Of a stretch of 64,000 nt of DNA, positions 25,801 through 34,593 are shown one piece after another; positions within the stretch are counted from its first letter, which is position 1, and each line of letters opens with the position of its first letter. The translations under genes were made by a program, and so were the position numbers. The notes below the pieces were generated by a model. That model was given only the letters and a program-made list of their open reading frames with translations. It had not been told where the DNA came from and made no database searches. This DNA is from Anaerolineales bacterium (lineage in GTDB: Bacteria; Chloroflexota; Anaerolineae; JAAEKA01): assembly GCA_020634615.1 (NCBI GenBank), contig JACKBI010000002.1, positions 296,947 through 360,946 of the forward strand. The letters are read 5' to 3'.

Positions 25801-28800
25801 CAGCCAGATAAGCCTGCTCAGCCTCGTCCAGCCTGCCGAGACTTCGCAGCGTCGAGGCCAGAGCAAGCTGCCAGCGTGCGCGCTCGGCATCGGACTGCGC
25901 CGCGTCGATGGCTGCTGTGTAGCTGGCCAACGCGTCGTCGGGACTGCCAGCGGCCAGCAGCGCCTGCGCCAGACTGTCGATGACGGCCGCGTTGTCCGGC
26001 TGCTGTGCAAGCACCGACTGGTAGGCATCGACGGCTTCCGCCGCCGCGCCTTGAGCCATCAGCGTATCGCCCAGCGCCAACTGCGCGGCCGTGTCCGCCG
26101 GATTGGCAGCCAGCACATCCTCCAGCAGCGACCGGGCGCGCGCCAAATCGGCATCGCCGCGCGCCGTGCGTTCCTGGTCGGATTGCGCCTGCGTCAACGT
26201 GCGGGCCATGCCCAGCCGGCTGTTGCGATCGGTGGGCGAAACTGAGAGCGCCAGTTCATAGGCGGCGCGTGCATCGGCCAGCCGTCCGGTCGAAAGTTGC
26301 ATGTCACCGACGCGGCTGTTGGCCAGCGCGTCGTCAGGAGCAAGCTGCACCGCCTGACCGTAGGCTGCCAGCGCCTCAGCCAGCCGTCCCCGCGCCCGCA
26401 GCAGGTCGCCCGTGAGAATCGCCACTGCCGATACATCGGGCCGCAATGCCGCAATCTGCTGCGCAACTGCCTCGGCCTCATCGTAGCGCCCCTGGCCGGA
26501 CAGGAGACGTGCCAGCCCGGTGTAGGCCTGATAGAGCGTGCCGGAAGGGCCATCGGGCAAGGCTTCGATGGTTGCAATGGCCTGGCGATAGGCGGTTTCT
26601 GCCTCGTCGCTGCGATCCAGTAAACGCAGAGTGGTCGCCTTGTCGATCAACGGGCCGGGAGTCGTCGCATCGACTCTGGCGGCCCGGTCGTAGGCAGTGA
26701 TGGCCTGCTCCAAGGTCGTGCGGCACTCGAAGCCGGCCGGCGGATTGGCCGTGTCAACGCCGTCGGGGCAGAGGTTCACCAACTGGTTGCCCAGTGTCAT
26801 GAGCGCGTCGAAGCTGTCAGGGTTGCGCGACAAGAAGAGGTCGATAGTATCAATAGCATCGCTGGGCCGGCCGCTGGCGACCAACGCATCGGCCAGGGCG
26901 GCCAGCGCATCGACATCATCGGGCGACTGGCTGAACAGTTCCTGGTAAAACCCGACGGCTTCGTCACCGCGATCCTGCGCCAGATACGCGCTATACATCT
27001 TGTCGCGCACGGTGGAGAGACTGGGGTCGCGCCGCAGCGCTTCCTGATAGCTGCTGACGGCAGTATCCAGTTGGCCGTAGCCAAGATAGAGATCGCCCAG
27101 CCCCACCTGCGCCTGGATGTTGTCAGCGTCGAACAACAGCGCCGACTGGAAGGCGTCGACCGCATTGAAGAAGTTGGCGTCCTCGGTCACCGGATCGGCA
27201 GGAATGCCGTCGACGCCGGCCTGGCGTAACCGCTGGGTGGCCTGCGTCAGATACATGCGCCCCAGCCCGACGTAGGACAGCGCGTGTTGCGCGTCGTAGC
27301 TGAGCGCGCGATTGAAGCTGGCTTCCGCGCCGCTGATATTGCGCTGCAAGAGATAGACATTGCCGATACGCGTCTGCAAGTCAGCCAGGAAGGTTGCCAT
27401 GCTCTCGTTCGCAACCGCCTCGGCGTCGCGGTCTACGGAAGCCGGTGCAGGCGCCAGCGACGCCGCCTGCCGGTAGGCGTCCAGCGCTTCGTCGGTGCGC
27501 CCCAGCGCGCGCAGCGCATCGCCTTCGACCGCGTGGATCTGGAACACATCGGGGCGAGTGTCGCGGGCGGCGGCAGCCACGGTCAACGCCAGATCAGGAC
27601 GTCCCTGAGTCAGATACAGACGGGCCAGACCGTCGGCAGCCTGCCATTGAGCAGGATTGGCTGCCAGCGCCGCCTCATACGCGGCAATGGCGCCCTGAGA
27701 ATCGCGCCGCTGCGCCAGTAGATCACCCTCAGCGGTCAGCAGTTCAGGCCGGTTCGGCGCAAGCGCCATCCCCTCTGCCAGCGTGTCCTGGGCCGCGTTC
27801 AGCCGGCCCTGCCTGACGTATGTCCTGGCCAGCGCGATGCGCGCGCTGGTGCTGCCGGGCGCAAGTTCCAGCGCAGCCTTGTAGGCAGCCGCTGCGTCAT
27901 CGTCGCGCGCCAGCCGCTGGAAAACGCCGCCCACACCCTCCATCACTTCAGCCGACTGGCTGTTTTCACGGGCCAGCGCAACGGTCAGTCGTTCAGCCTG
28001 ATCCGTGTCGCCGCCGTCGATCAGGGCGTTGACCCAGCGCAGATAAGCCGTAATGTTGGCCGGTTCCAGCTCGGCAGCCTGACTGTACAGGTCGGTTGCG
28101 CCGGCCAGATCGCCCCGGCCGCGCAGCGCATCGCCCCAGACGATCAGCGGTTCCGCCGAGCCGGGCGCCAGGGCGCGGGCCTGCTCGAACAGGTCTTGCG
28201 CGCCGGAGAGATCGTCGCGCAGCAACTGTGCGCGTGCCAGCAGCAGGAAGGCGTCGGGGCGATCGGGGTCAAGCCGGCGCGCTTCGAGCAGCGGCTGTGA
28301 TGCGTCGGCGAACCGTTCCTGGTCAACGTAGAAACGCCCCAGCGCGGTTTGCGCGTCGTAGCTGGTGGGGTCGGTCCCGACAGCCTTGAGCAGGTAGCTT
28401 TCCACCACATCCCAGCGCGCCAATTCGCTGTTGGCCACAGCCAATTGCTGGTACAACTCAAGTCGCGCCGCGCTGTCGTCGGGATTGGTCAGGCTGAGAC
28501 CGGTCTCGAACTGGCCGATGGCATCCTGCACGCGGCCATTGCGCAGATACAGATTACCCAGCGCAAGGCGGGCCGGCACGTCTTCCGGGTTGTTCTGGAT
28601 AACCTGCTCGCGCAGTTGAAGCGCGCGAACGGTGTCGCCGGACGCATCGAACAACCCGGCCAGCTTCTGCAACGCCTGGTCACTGTCTGGCGTAACTGCC
28701 AGAACGGACTCCAGCAACGCGACCTGTTGGTCGAAGGGCAGGTCATCCAACAGCGCTGCGGTTCGTTGCTTGACCCAGGCGTTGCTGCCGTCAGGCAGCG

Positions 28801-30553
28801 GACCGTGGCTACCGGCATCCACAAAACGACCGGCCAGCCCGTCATCGCCGGCAGCGAGGTTGCGGATCAGCAGCGACTCCGGCGTCGATTGCAGCGGGTC
28901 GCAGCCGTCCTCACCGGTCTTGCCGACGATGAAATTGGCGTCCAGTAGATTGATATAGGCGTTGGCGCCGGGATCCACGGGAACGAACCGTAAGCGATCG
29001 CCCAGACCTTCCTGAGCGACGAAATAGGCGAAGGTGTCCGAGCTGAACGCCGGCAGACATGGCAATACAGCGACAACACACGTTTCACCATCCGGGCAGC
29101 GATCCGCCACCGCCTGACCTACGGCGGATACCAGCCAGCGGCCCTGCTGCGGCGGATACTGATTGACGACCGCGCGGCCCGGCGCGAGCAGTGACGCACC
29201 CGCGGCCAGCGGCAAATCCGCATCGACTGGCGTCGCGCGCAGGGCTGACTGTGCGGCAATCGGTGCGCCCCAGGAGATGACGACGAAGTTGACAAGCGCG
29301 ACAAGCGCAGCAACCGCGCCCAGAACGACCAGGATCCGCCTCCCCGCAGAACTGCCAGCGCCTGCCCCGCGGCGCCTTTCGACTTCCAACGCCAGCAACG
29401 GCCACCACAGGACGAGTATCACGGCGGCCGCAGGCAGCAGCGGCAGCAGCAACCCGACTGCCGCGGGCACGCTGCGCATCACGCCCAGGGCCGTGCCGAG
29501 AAGCAGTCCGCCAGCCAGCGCCGCCAACGGCAACCCGAACGCCACCCGCGCACCGGGACGCGCGGGTCGGATCAACTGGACCAGCGCAACGAGAATGCCG
29601 ATGATCAGCAGCACGAGGAAGAAACCGCCCAGCGCATCGTCCAGCAGGGCAGCGCCGGCCAGGCGCGGCGAGAGCTGCTGTGTGGTGGGGGCGTCGCTCA
29701 CCAGGTAGAAAGTCAGCCCCAGCAGCGCCAGCAAGAAAGCGATCGCGAGATTGATGTGGGCCGGCGCCAGCCGCAACCGGCGCGCTAACCCATCGCCGCG
29801 ACTGCGGCTGGGAGCATGGCGCGAGGTTGCAACCGGGCGCGGCGTCAGGACCGCTTGTACCACCACGATCAGCGCCGGCAAAAGCAAGTACAGCCAGAAA
29901 GTGGACGCCATCCACACGCCGGCGGCAGCGACCAGACCGAACGCGACCGCATAGCGGCGGCTGGCGAACCCCTGCGAGCGCACCAGCAGCCAGGCAGCCA
30001 GAGCCACCACGGTGGCCAGCCCGAAGACCGGGTTGTAGACCCGTTGGTAGGTGAAGACGAGGGGGAAGAAGGACAGAAAAGCCGCGGCCGCCAACGCCAT
30101 CCATGGGGCGAGACTGCGGTGCGTCGAAGCATCGTCGGAGTCTGCGCTGAAGAACCGCGCCAGCAATCCGGCTGTCAGGCCGGCAGCGCTGACCAGCAAC
30201 AGCGCCAACAGCCCCAGGTTCACAAGCGTCGCCGAATCCGCGCCCGGACCGAAGAGCCAGATCAAGGGCGCTGTAACGACAAAGTAGAGGGGGGGCTGGC
30301 CGTCGCTGGCGGCGACGATGCGCGCAATCCAGTCGAGCGATGGATGCGCCAGGACGTCAGCGACGCGGAACGCACGTACAAGGTTGACCGCCGTATCCGC
30401 GATGGGGTAGCGGTTGTCCTGCCGCAGCCAGATGACCGTAGTTATCGCCTGAAAGAGCCATAGAAGGGCCAGCAGCACCCAGGTTCGGGAGATTGCTGGC
30501 CTCCGTCGTGTCGTTGCCCCGGCCGCGGCCAGAGTCGGTTCAGTTGTTGTCAT
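22850..30553 (-). CDS. Giant polytopic membrane protein with ~55 TPR repeats
   Basis: This 2567-residue protein's N-terminal ~420 residues contain about 11-12 membrane segments, reminiscent of GT-C/PMT-type glycosyltransferases (WLRQDNRYPIADTAVNL after the first span). No clear catalytic WLDE motif like that of its neighbours is seen. A ~150-residue globular part with five Cys (470-560) follows. From about residue 610 to the end it is an unbroken TPR array of some 55 repeats with LG..Y...G....A consensus. The topology suggests the array is outside the cytoplasm. The ORF is intact despite its highly repetitive sequence. Its stop overlaps the next TPR gene (ATGA). It may be a scaffold for surface-glycan assembly. 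Confidence 0.8.
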   Translation of the reverse strand: MTTTEPTLAAAGATTRRRPAISRTWVLLALLWLFQAITTVIWLRQDNRYPIADTAVNLVRAFRVADVLAHPSLDWIARIVAASDGQPPLYFVVTAPLIWLFGPGADSATLVNLGLLALLLVSAAGLTAGLLARFFSADSDDASTHRSLAPWMALAAAAFLSFFPLVFTYQRVYNPVFGLATVVALAAWLLVRSQGFASRRYAVAFGLVAAAGVWMASTFWLYLLLPALIVVVQAVLTPRPVATSRHAPSRSRGDGLARRLRLAPAHINLAIAFLLALLGLTFYLVSDAPTTQQLSPRLAGAALLDDALGGFFLVLLIIGILVALVQLIRPARPGARVAFGLPLAALAGGLLLGTALGVMRSVPAAVGLLLPLLPAAAVILVLWWPLLALEVERRRGAGAGSSAGRRILVVLGAVAALVALVNFVVISWGAPIAAQSALRATPVDADLPLAAGASLLAPGRAVVNQYPPQQGRWLVSAVGQAVADRCPDGETCVVAVLPCLPAFSSDTFAYFVAQEGLGDRLRFVPVDPGANAYINLLDANFIVGKTGEDGCDPLQSTPESLLIRNLAAGDDGLAGRFVDAGSHGPLPDGSNAWVKQRTAALLDDLPFDQQVALLESVLAVTPDSDQALQKLAGLFDASGDTVRALQLREQVIQNNPEDVPARLALGNLYLRNGRVQDAIGQFETGLSLTNPDDSAARLELYQQLAVANSELARWDVVESYLLKAVGTDPTSYDAQTALGRFYVDQERFADASQPLLEARRLDPDRPDAFLLLARAQLLRDDLSGAQDLFEQARALAPGSAEPLIVWGDALRGRGDLAGATDLYSQAAELEPANITAYLRWVNALIDGGDTDQAERLTVALARENSQSAEVMEGVGGVFQRLARDDDAAAAYKAALELAPGSTSARIALARTYVRQGRLNAAQDTLAEGMALAPNRPELLTAEGDLLAQRRDSQGAIAAYEAALAANPAQWQAADGLARLYLTQGRPDLALTVAAAARDTRPDVFQIHAVEGDALRALGRTDEALDAYRQAASLAPAPASVDRDAEAVANESMATFLADLQTRIGNVYLLQRNISGAEASFNRALSYDAQHALSYVGLGRMYLTQATQRLRQAGVDGIPADPVTEDANFFNAVDAFQSALLFDADNIQAQVGLGDLYLGYGQLDTAVSSYQEALRRDPSLSTVRDKMYSAYLAQDRGDEAVGFYQELFSQSPDDVDALAALADALVASGRPSDAIDTIDLFLSRNPDSFDALMTLGNQLVNLCPDGVDTANPPAGFECRTTLEQAITAYDRAARVDATTPGPLIDKATTLRLLDRSDEAETAYRQAIATIEALPDGPSGTLYQAYTGLARLLSGQGRYDEAEAVAQQIAALRPDVSAVAILTGDLLRARGRLAEALAAYGQAVQLAPDDALANSRVGDMQLSTGRLADARAAYELALSVSPTDRNSRLGMARTLTQAQSDQERTARGDADLARARSLLEDVLAANPADTAAQLALGDTLMAQGAAAEAVDAYQSVLAQQPDNAAVIDSLAQALLAAGSPDDALASYTAAIDAAQSDAERARWQLALASTLRSLGRLDEAEQAYLAAQQAAPADTTAGLALGNLYLTQGRADEAVAVFQQLSDVDATDPRISLALGTAYLRQGDIDSADQVALAMVARSPSAYQSYLLTGRVAQARGDSVAALAALRQAASLAPTSASLQSQVGDVFLEAGRLDDAATAYNTALSLDRRSVPALTGLGRVYQRQNLYRQAEAMLRRALEMAPNDPGALSSLGRVLLSSGRAAEAIPLLQQAAEAQAANQETVPVDTLTALADSYLAAGQIDEGLAIYTERLALDPEQAPLVIAQALLSAGQSDRAVETMQQYTADRPEDPAALALLGLVLRQVGRAEESLEPLAQAVGLDTQYTPAIIQQGDALLDLGRTAEAEARYRVVVDQLRGTPDALQPAPQSDPAPVFEVIEPWRAWTGLARALQIEGRLDEALELAREVETQRPDVLQTPLLVGDLLRAQGDFDGAQQAYARAVAVAPRSPVPVARQAATYLLSGDLTGAQERFEAALNLDPTNADALLGLAQAYAQAGGGTSAVEFRKAESRLKEAIDFAPDNLTPYQALGDLYLAYDRPDDAVAEYEKARQLASTDLLTLGRLGTALLAAGKAEEAIAVFEQRVTQAPEDKGALLDLAAAYREVGEYESAETAYNQLLVLSPDDLGIKISLGDLYMEQDQAERALPLYEEAATRASDPDQLAQARDQLGKAALRLGDASRAESLAASLIETRPELTRGYLLLAAVREAQGDQDGALAVYSDGITKTDDPLPLQLRAGDLLLRLGRAPEAQALLDEAVRNNPRAPEAYIGLALSHIAQADDLRALRFEWARGALQTALQLDPNSAAAYSAQGDLMMAYDRAGEAADSYQKALDVRASQTDDTAIRVRLADAYAASGQWEPALQEYQRVAVANPDDLGLQMSLANAYRQAGRQPQALQEYQRITQLAPDYPFAYIKQGELLDETGLTAQALTAYEAAVQAAPDSVDAVLTLATAYRRRGMVDEAIAMLERGLQLDPTREGAREALDRLKGGGQ

Positions 30554-30617
30554 GCAATCAGTCTAGACTCGCCCAACACAGGGTGTGGAGCTACAGGATA
30601 TTTCATCTTTGCAGGAA

Positions 30618-30651
30618 AAGTGACAGTCACCTTTGAAAGTGACTGTCACTT
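30618..30651. repeat. Perfect 13-bp hairpin repeat (AAGTGACAGTCAC)
   Basis: AAGTGACAGTCAC (30618-30630) and GTGACTGTCACTT (30639-30651) form a perfect stem with loop CTTTGAAA. It lies between the sulfatase and giant TPR genes. No T-tract follows on either strand, so it looks like a REP-type palindrome; it could still stabilise or trim the mRNA. Confidence 0.55.
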
Positions 30652-30713
30652 GATCGACCGCACCGAATTATACGCCACGAGCCGCATTCGGTGAAACTCG
30701 TGGCCCTGCCGAC

Positions 30714-32435
30714 TTACGACGCGTTGAAACTGGCCGCAACCCGCTGAATATCAGAAACATCGATATCGCCGTCGTAGTCCAGGTCGTTGCGGTCGCCGCA
30801 GGCGCCGGTCACCGGCTGCCGCCAGCAACCGGCCACCAGCATGATGTCCGCCACACCGACCTGGCCATCCCGATCTATGTCGGCACGTTTGTATTGCAGT
30901 TGCCAGATCGGCGCCGGCAGTCCATCGGCGACCTGGCAACTGCTGCCGGCACAGGCATACAAAGCACTGAGCCAGCCCTGAAGCGCCGTTTTGAAGGCCG
31001 GCGTGGCATCGTTGTACTGGTTATAGATCTCGTACCGATCGTTGACCATGTCGTAGAGTTCGTAGGCGTTGGCCCGCGAAATGAACTTGTACTCCGGCGT
31101 GCGGACGCCCCGGTAATCAGGATTGGGAATGTTCAATTCCTCGAGTTGATGGTCGAAGGGATCAGGCGGCTCCAGCGCAAGCCGGTCGTCCAGACCTGTC
31201 GCAGCCGGCGCCTGCCAGTGCTCAAGCAACATGCCAGATCGCCAGGGAACAGGGTCGGCAGTATGCCACAATGGCAACATCGAGCGGCCATCGCTGGGCA
31301 CGACAAGCGTCGCGCCGGCAATGTCTGCGAAAGTTGGTGTCAGGTCGATAATGCCACCCACGTCGGTGCGCGTAACACCGGCGGGAACACCGGGACCGCG
31401 CACCAGGAACGGCACATGGATGTCTTCCTCGTAGGGCGTTCCTTTGCCCTGGACGAAACGATGCTGTCCCATGTGAAACCCGTTGTCGGAGGTGAAGACA
31501 ATGTATGTGTTGTCCAACGCCCCGGTGGACTGCAACGTCTGGACCACCTCTGCCACCAATTCGTCCACGGCGGCCAGCGTCTGCATCCGTTTGCGCTGGT
31601 CACGGTCGAACGCCTGAAGGTCGGTTTCGGTCAACGGCGGAAATCCCTGCATGAACGGCGGCTTGTCGCTCATGTCGGACTCGTTGAAGCTCGGCGTGCG
31701 CGGCACCTGCGCGTCGGGGAAAAGCGACGTGTGACGTGGCGCGGCGATAAACGGGCTGTGCGGCGCGTACACGGAGACCATCAGAAAGAGCGGCAGCGGC
31801 GGATCAGCGCCGACCGTGCTGGAAATGAAGTTGACCGCCTTGCCAGCGATGACATCGGTGATGTAGTCCTGTGGCTGGTTGCCGTAGTCGACCAGCGTGC
31901 CGTTGTCGTTAACCGTATAACCATAGCTGCTGTAGGCGCTGTCCGTTGTCGGCACCCACCAGTAATCCCAGCCGGGGGGAATATGGGTAGGGTCGTCAGG
32001 ATCAGGATAGGCATTCAGGTATTTGCCCATAAGCGCGGTGCGATAGCCGGCTGCCTGCAACGCTGTTGCCACCGTCGCGTCCTCGAGTCCCAGTTCCAGA
32101 AAGCGTTGAAAGCCGCCATTGGGCGGTGTGTTATAGAGAATCTGTGTGTTGTGTGCGTGCTGGCCGCGCAGCAGCGAAGAACGCGCCGGGCAGCACAAGG
32201 GATTCGGCACCATGAAGTTCTCCAGGGTCATCCCCTGGTCGCCGATCAACGATTGCGTCATCGGCAAGGCGTCCATGCTGTCAAGCATGAGATCCTGGTC
32301 GTCGGTGAGGATCAGGACGATGTTTGGCGATGTACTTGCTGCCTGAGCGATCACCGGCTGGGCTGCAGGAGCACCCTGTGTCACGAGCAACGCCATCAGT
32401 ATCACGAGTACTAAACCGGTTCGAAGACGATTCAT
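30714..32435 (-). CDS. Secreted sulfatase with C-terminal dockerin-like domain
   Basis: This 573-residue protein has a signal peptide (residues 1-31) and a sulfatase (alkaline-phosphatase fold) domain. Metal-site residues lie in LTDDQD (43-48) and TSDNGFHMG, and the formylglycine signature is CCPARSS with Cys81 as the residue to be oxidised (CxPxR). Maturation needs an FGE or anSME enzyme not found here. The C-terminus carries a type I dockerin-like pair of EF-hand loops (DIDRDGQVGVADIM and DLDYDGDIDVSDIQ). It probably removes sulfate from extracellular polysaccharide or mucin-like glycans. Its ATG overlaps the upstream stop as ATGA, with AGGAGGG as SD. Confidence 0.9.
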   Translation of the reverse strand: MNRLRTGLVLVILMALLVTQGAPAAQPVIAQAASTSPNIVLILTDDQDLMLDSMDALPMTQSLIGDQGMTLENFMVPNPLCCPARSSLLRGQHAHNTQILYNTPPNGGFQRFLELGLEDATVATALQAAGYRTALMGKYLNAYPDPDDPTHIPPGWDYWWVPTTDSAYSSYGYTVNDNGTLVDYGNQPQDYITDVIAGKAVNFISSTVGADPPLPLFLMVSVYAPHSPFIAAPRHTSLFPDAQVPRTPSFNESDMSDKPPFMQGFPPLTETDLQAFDRDQRKRMQTLAAVDELVAEVVQTLQSTGALDNTYIVFTSDNGFHMGQHRFVQGKGTPYEEDIHVPFLVRGPGVPAGVTRTDVGGIIDLTPTFADIAGATLVVPSDGRSMLPLWHTADPVPWRSGMLLEHWQAPAATGLDDRLALEPPDPFDHQLEELNIPNPDYRGVRTPEYKFISRANAYELYDMVNDRYEIYNQYNDATPAFKTALQGWLSALYACAGSSCQVADGLPAPIWQLQYKRADIDRDGQVGVADIMLVAGCWRQPVTGACGDRNDLDYDGDIDVSDIQRVAASFNAS

Positions 32436-34519
32436 TCTTGAGTTTCCCTCCTGGGAGCATCAGTTGACCGATTGGCCGACCAGCAGTCGGCGATACGCAT
32501 GATATCTTTCAAGTCGATCACACCATCCGGCCATAAGTCGAGGTTGGCAAACTGAGGCAAAACATTTTCTCCAAATTTCGCAGAAACCGCCTGCACATCC
32601 GCGATGGACATCCGTTGGTCCGAGTTGACATCGCACACCAGCGGCTCAAGGGCAATCCGGTTCGTGAACACTATCGGCTGGTTGTTGGCGGTCCACATTT
32701 CTGCACGCACAAAGCTGGGCTGGCTGACGTCGATCATCACCGGCTGGCTGGGATCGATCACCTCATGATCGCGGATGTAGGTCAGCTCACGGCCCGGCGT
32801 CAACGCGACCTGCACCAGCTTGATCTGCGCGCCGGCAGGCAATGGATCGACGATGACACGGAGCGGCAGCACACCTTCCTGCACCGGATGCACACCGCCC
32901 ATGGGCACGCCATCCAGTGTCAGATCAAAGACTCCCGTGAAGCGCTCCAGGTTCCCAAAGAACATCCTGCAACCACGCATCGAGGCCAACAAACTGTCCT
33001 GGTCGGGCGAATTGGCTTCGATCCAGGTTGTCCAGAAGGCCGGGCCAACAAACGGCGCGCCGTGTTGGTCGCTGGTCGAAGCGCCACACATGGGCACACC
33101 ATTGGTCGCCAGCAGGTCCCAAAGACGGATGTGATTCAGCAGGTTGACCTGGGCGCGCAACAGGTAGGTTTCGACCAGGTCGGCGCCCCACGCCTTGACC
33201 GGCAAAAGGATGTCCAGCTGACTCTGCAGCAGCGCTTCCTGGTCTGCCGGCGGCAGCTCAACGCCTGCCCCGGTGCCAAAGGGGTGGTTCAGCATGGCCA
33301 GCCCACCCTGGTTGTGCACCATGGGCACGAAGTTCGGCGCCTGGATGTCATCCAGGCCCGGCAGCAGCGTTGCGCTGGTGGGCATAAACGCGTTGATGTG
33401 CCGCTGACCGCTGAATTGCTCCCAGCCCGAGGCGATATCGGTGTGATAGGTGATTCCCATTTCCTCAGCGATCTCGCGATGTTCGGCATAGTTGTGCTCC
33501 GGCTGCGGCTCGCGGCTGTGCAGCAGGAAGTTGCCGATGTTCAGGCAGGCCGGCGCGCCGTTGCGCGACCCGAGCGCGATATACATCTCCTGGAAGATAT
33601 TGTCCTCGCCATCGCGCAGCGGCTCGGCATGGGCCAACAGCGGCAGTTCAACACGCGTGTCGGTCAGCGGCACGGTGTAGGTGATGCGATTGGTGGTCGC
33701 AACCACCGAGGCCGGCTGGTTGGGCGGCACGAGACGGTAGATCAACCGTTGGTCCACCAGCCCGCCATAGTCGTGATACGAAAGGTGGATACGTACCTCT
33801 GCATACGCGTCGGCAGAGGTGTCGCCACACAGGTTGGCATCGAAGCTGTATACGGGATCGCTGACCAGTGGGCGAGGAAAGCGCTGGCCCGCGACTGGCA
33901 CGCCGCCCGCTGCCATACCGCGATATTCCAGCCGGGACGGCGAACTATCGTTGTCGGTGATGCTGGCGTGCAGCATGCCGTTGGCGACCGATGCCGTGGA
34001 TGTCCCGTTGCCGGTGACCGTCGCCCGCAGCCGGCTGACATACCAGCCCTGCGCCCAGACGGGCGTGCCGGGCGGGAACGGAATATCGACGCTTAGCCCG
34101 TCCATGGTCGCGCCGCTCAGGTCGATCCCAATGTCATTGACCTGGTTGAAGATCGAATTATGCTCGGTCCACCAAAGCACGTCCAGGTTGACCGAATCCG
34201 CCCAAACGGTATAAGCCTGTAGCGACGCAGGCTTGGGATTGGCATTGTGGTTGCTCCACCCGTGGAGGTGCAGTTGCGCCGAATACCAGTGCAGCGAACT
34301 GTCTTCCGATAACTGGCCAGGGCCGTGGCTGCTGTCGATGAGTTGCAGCGGAAACCGGACATCGTGATCGTGGTCCGTGTCCGAATCTGCAGTTGCATCA
34401 TGAATAATGGTTGACGGAAGCGGTTGATCCGCTCCCCAGACGTCGCGTGCGACCAGCAGGGTCGCCGCTAGAATCGTACACAGTACAAGTCCGCCCCAAA
34501 TCTTGCGTGTACTTGGCAT
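32432..34519 (-). CDS. Secreted PHP-like protein with C-terminal dockerin-like domain
   Basis: This 695-residue exported protein has an N-terminal hydrophobic signal (residues 8-30). Residues from about 80 onward resemble a PHP metal-dependent hydrolase: AQLHLHGWSN (H84/H86), then WTEHNS (H120) and later HNQGGLAMLNHPFG. A large insert (about 150-310) looks like a beta-sandwich. The C-terminus has a dockerin-like EF-hand pair (DVNSDQRMSIADVQ and DLWPDGVIDLKDI). It is probably a secreted phosphodiesterase- or nuclease-like enzyme, substrate unknown. The stop/start overlap with the sulfatase-dockerin gene makes them a unit. An AAAGGAG lies 16 nt upstream of the ATG, rather far. Confidence 0.75.
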   Translation of the reverse strand: MPSTRKIWGGLVLCTILAATLLVARDVWGADQPLPSTIIHDATADSDTDHDHDVRFPLQLIDSSHGPGQLSEDSSLHWYSAQLHLHGWSNHNANPKPASLQAYTVWADSVNLDVLWWTEHNSIFNQVNDIGIDLSGATMDGLSVDIPFPPGTPVWAQGWYVSRLRATVTGNGTSTASVANGMLHASITDNDSSPSRLEYRGMAAGGVPVAGQRFPRPLVSDPVYSFDANLCGDTSADAYAEVRIHLSYHDYGGLVDQRLIYRLVPPNQPASVVATTNRITYTVPLTDTRVELPLLAHAEPLRDGEDNIFQEMYIALGSRNGAPACLNIGNFLLHSREPQPEHNYAEHREIAEEMGITYHTDIASGWEQFSGQRHINAFMPTSATLLPGLDDIQAPNFVPMVHNQGGLAMLNHPFGTGAGVELPPADQEALLQSQLDILLPVKAWGADLVETYLLRAQVNLLNHIRLWDLLATNGVPMCGASTSDQHGAPFVGPAFWTTWIEANSPDQDSLLASMRGCRMFFGNLERFTGVFDLTLDGVPMGGVHPVQEGVLPLRVIVDPLPAGAQIKLVQVALTPGRELTYIRDHEVIDPSQPVMIDVSQPSFVRAEMWTANNQPIVFTNRIALEPLVCDVNSDQRMSIADVQAVSAKFGENVLPQFANLDLWPDGVIDLKDIMRIADCWSANRSTDAPRRETQE

Positions 34520-34593
34520 ATTTGTTGCATTAGCACTCCTTTCAATCCTGACGTGGGTACCGACAAGACAGCATCAACCGTTCGGGTATCTGC

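Noticed and set aside
34509..34545. AAAGGAG with a nearer ATG giving a 20-codon ORF overlapping the PHP-like gene start
   Set aside because: Too weak to separate from chance; it is noted only as a reason the PHP-like start has unusual SD spacing.
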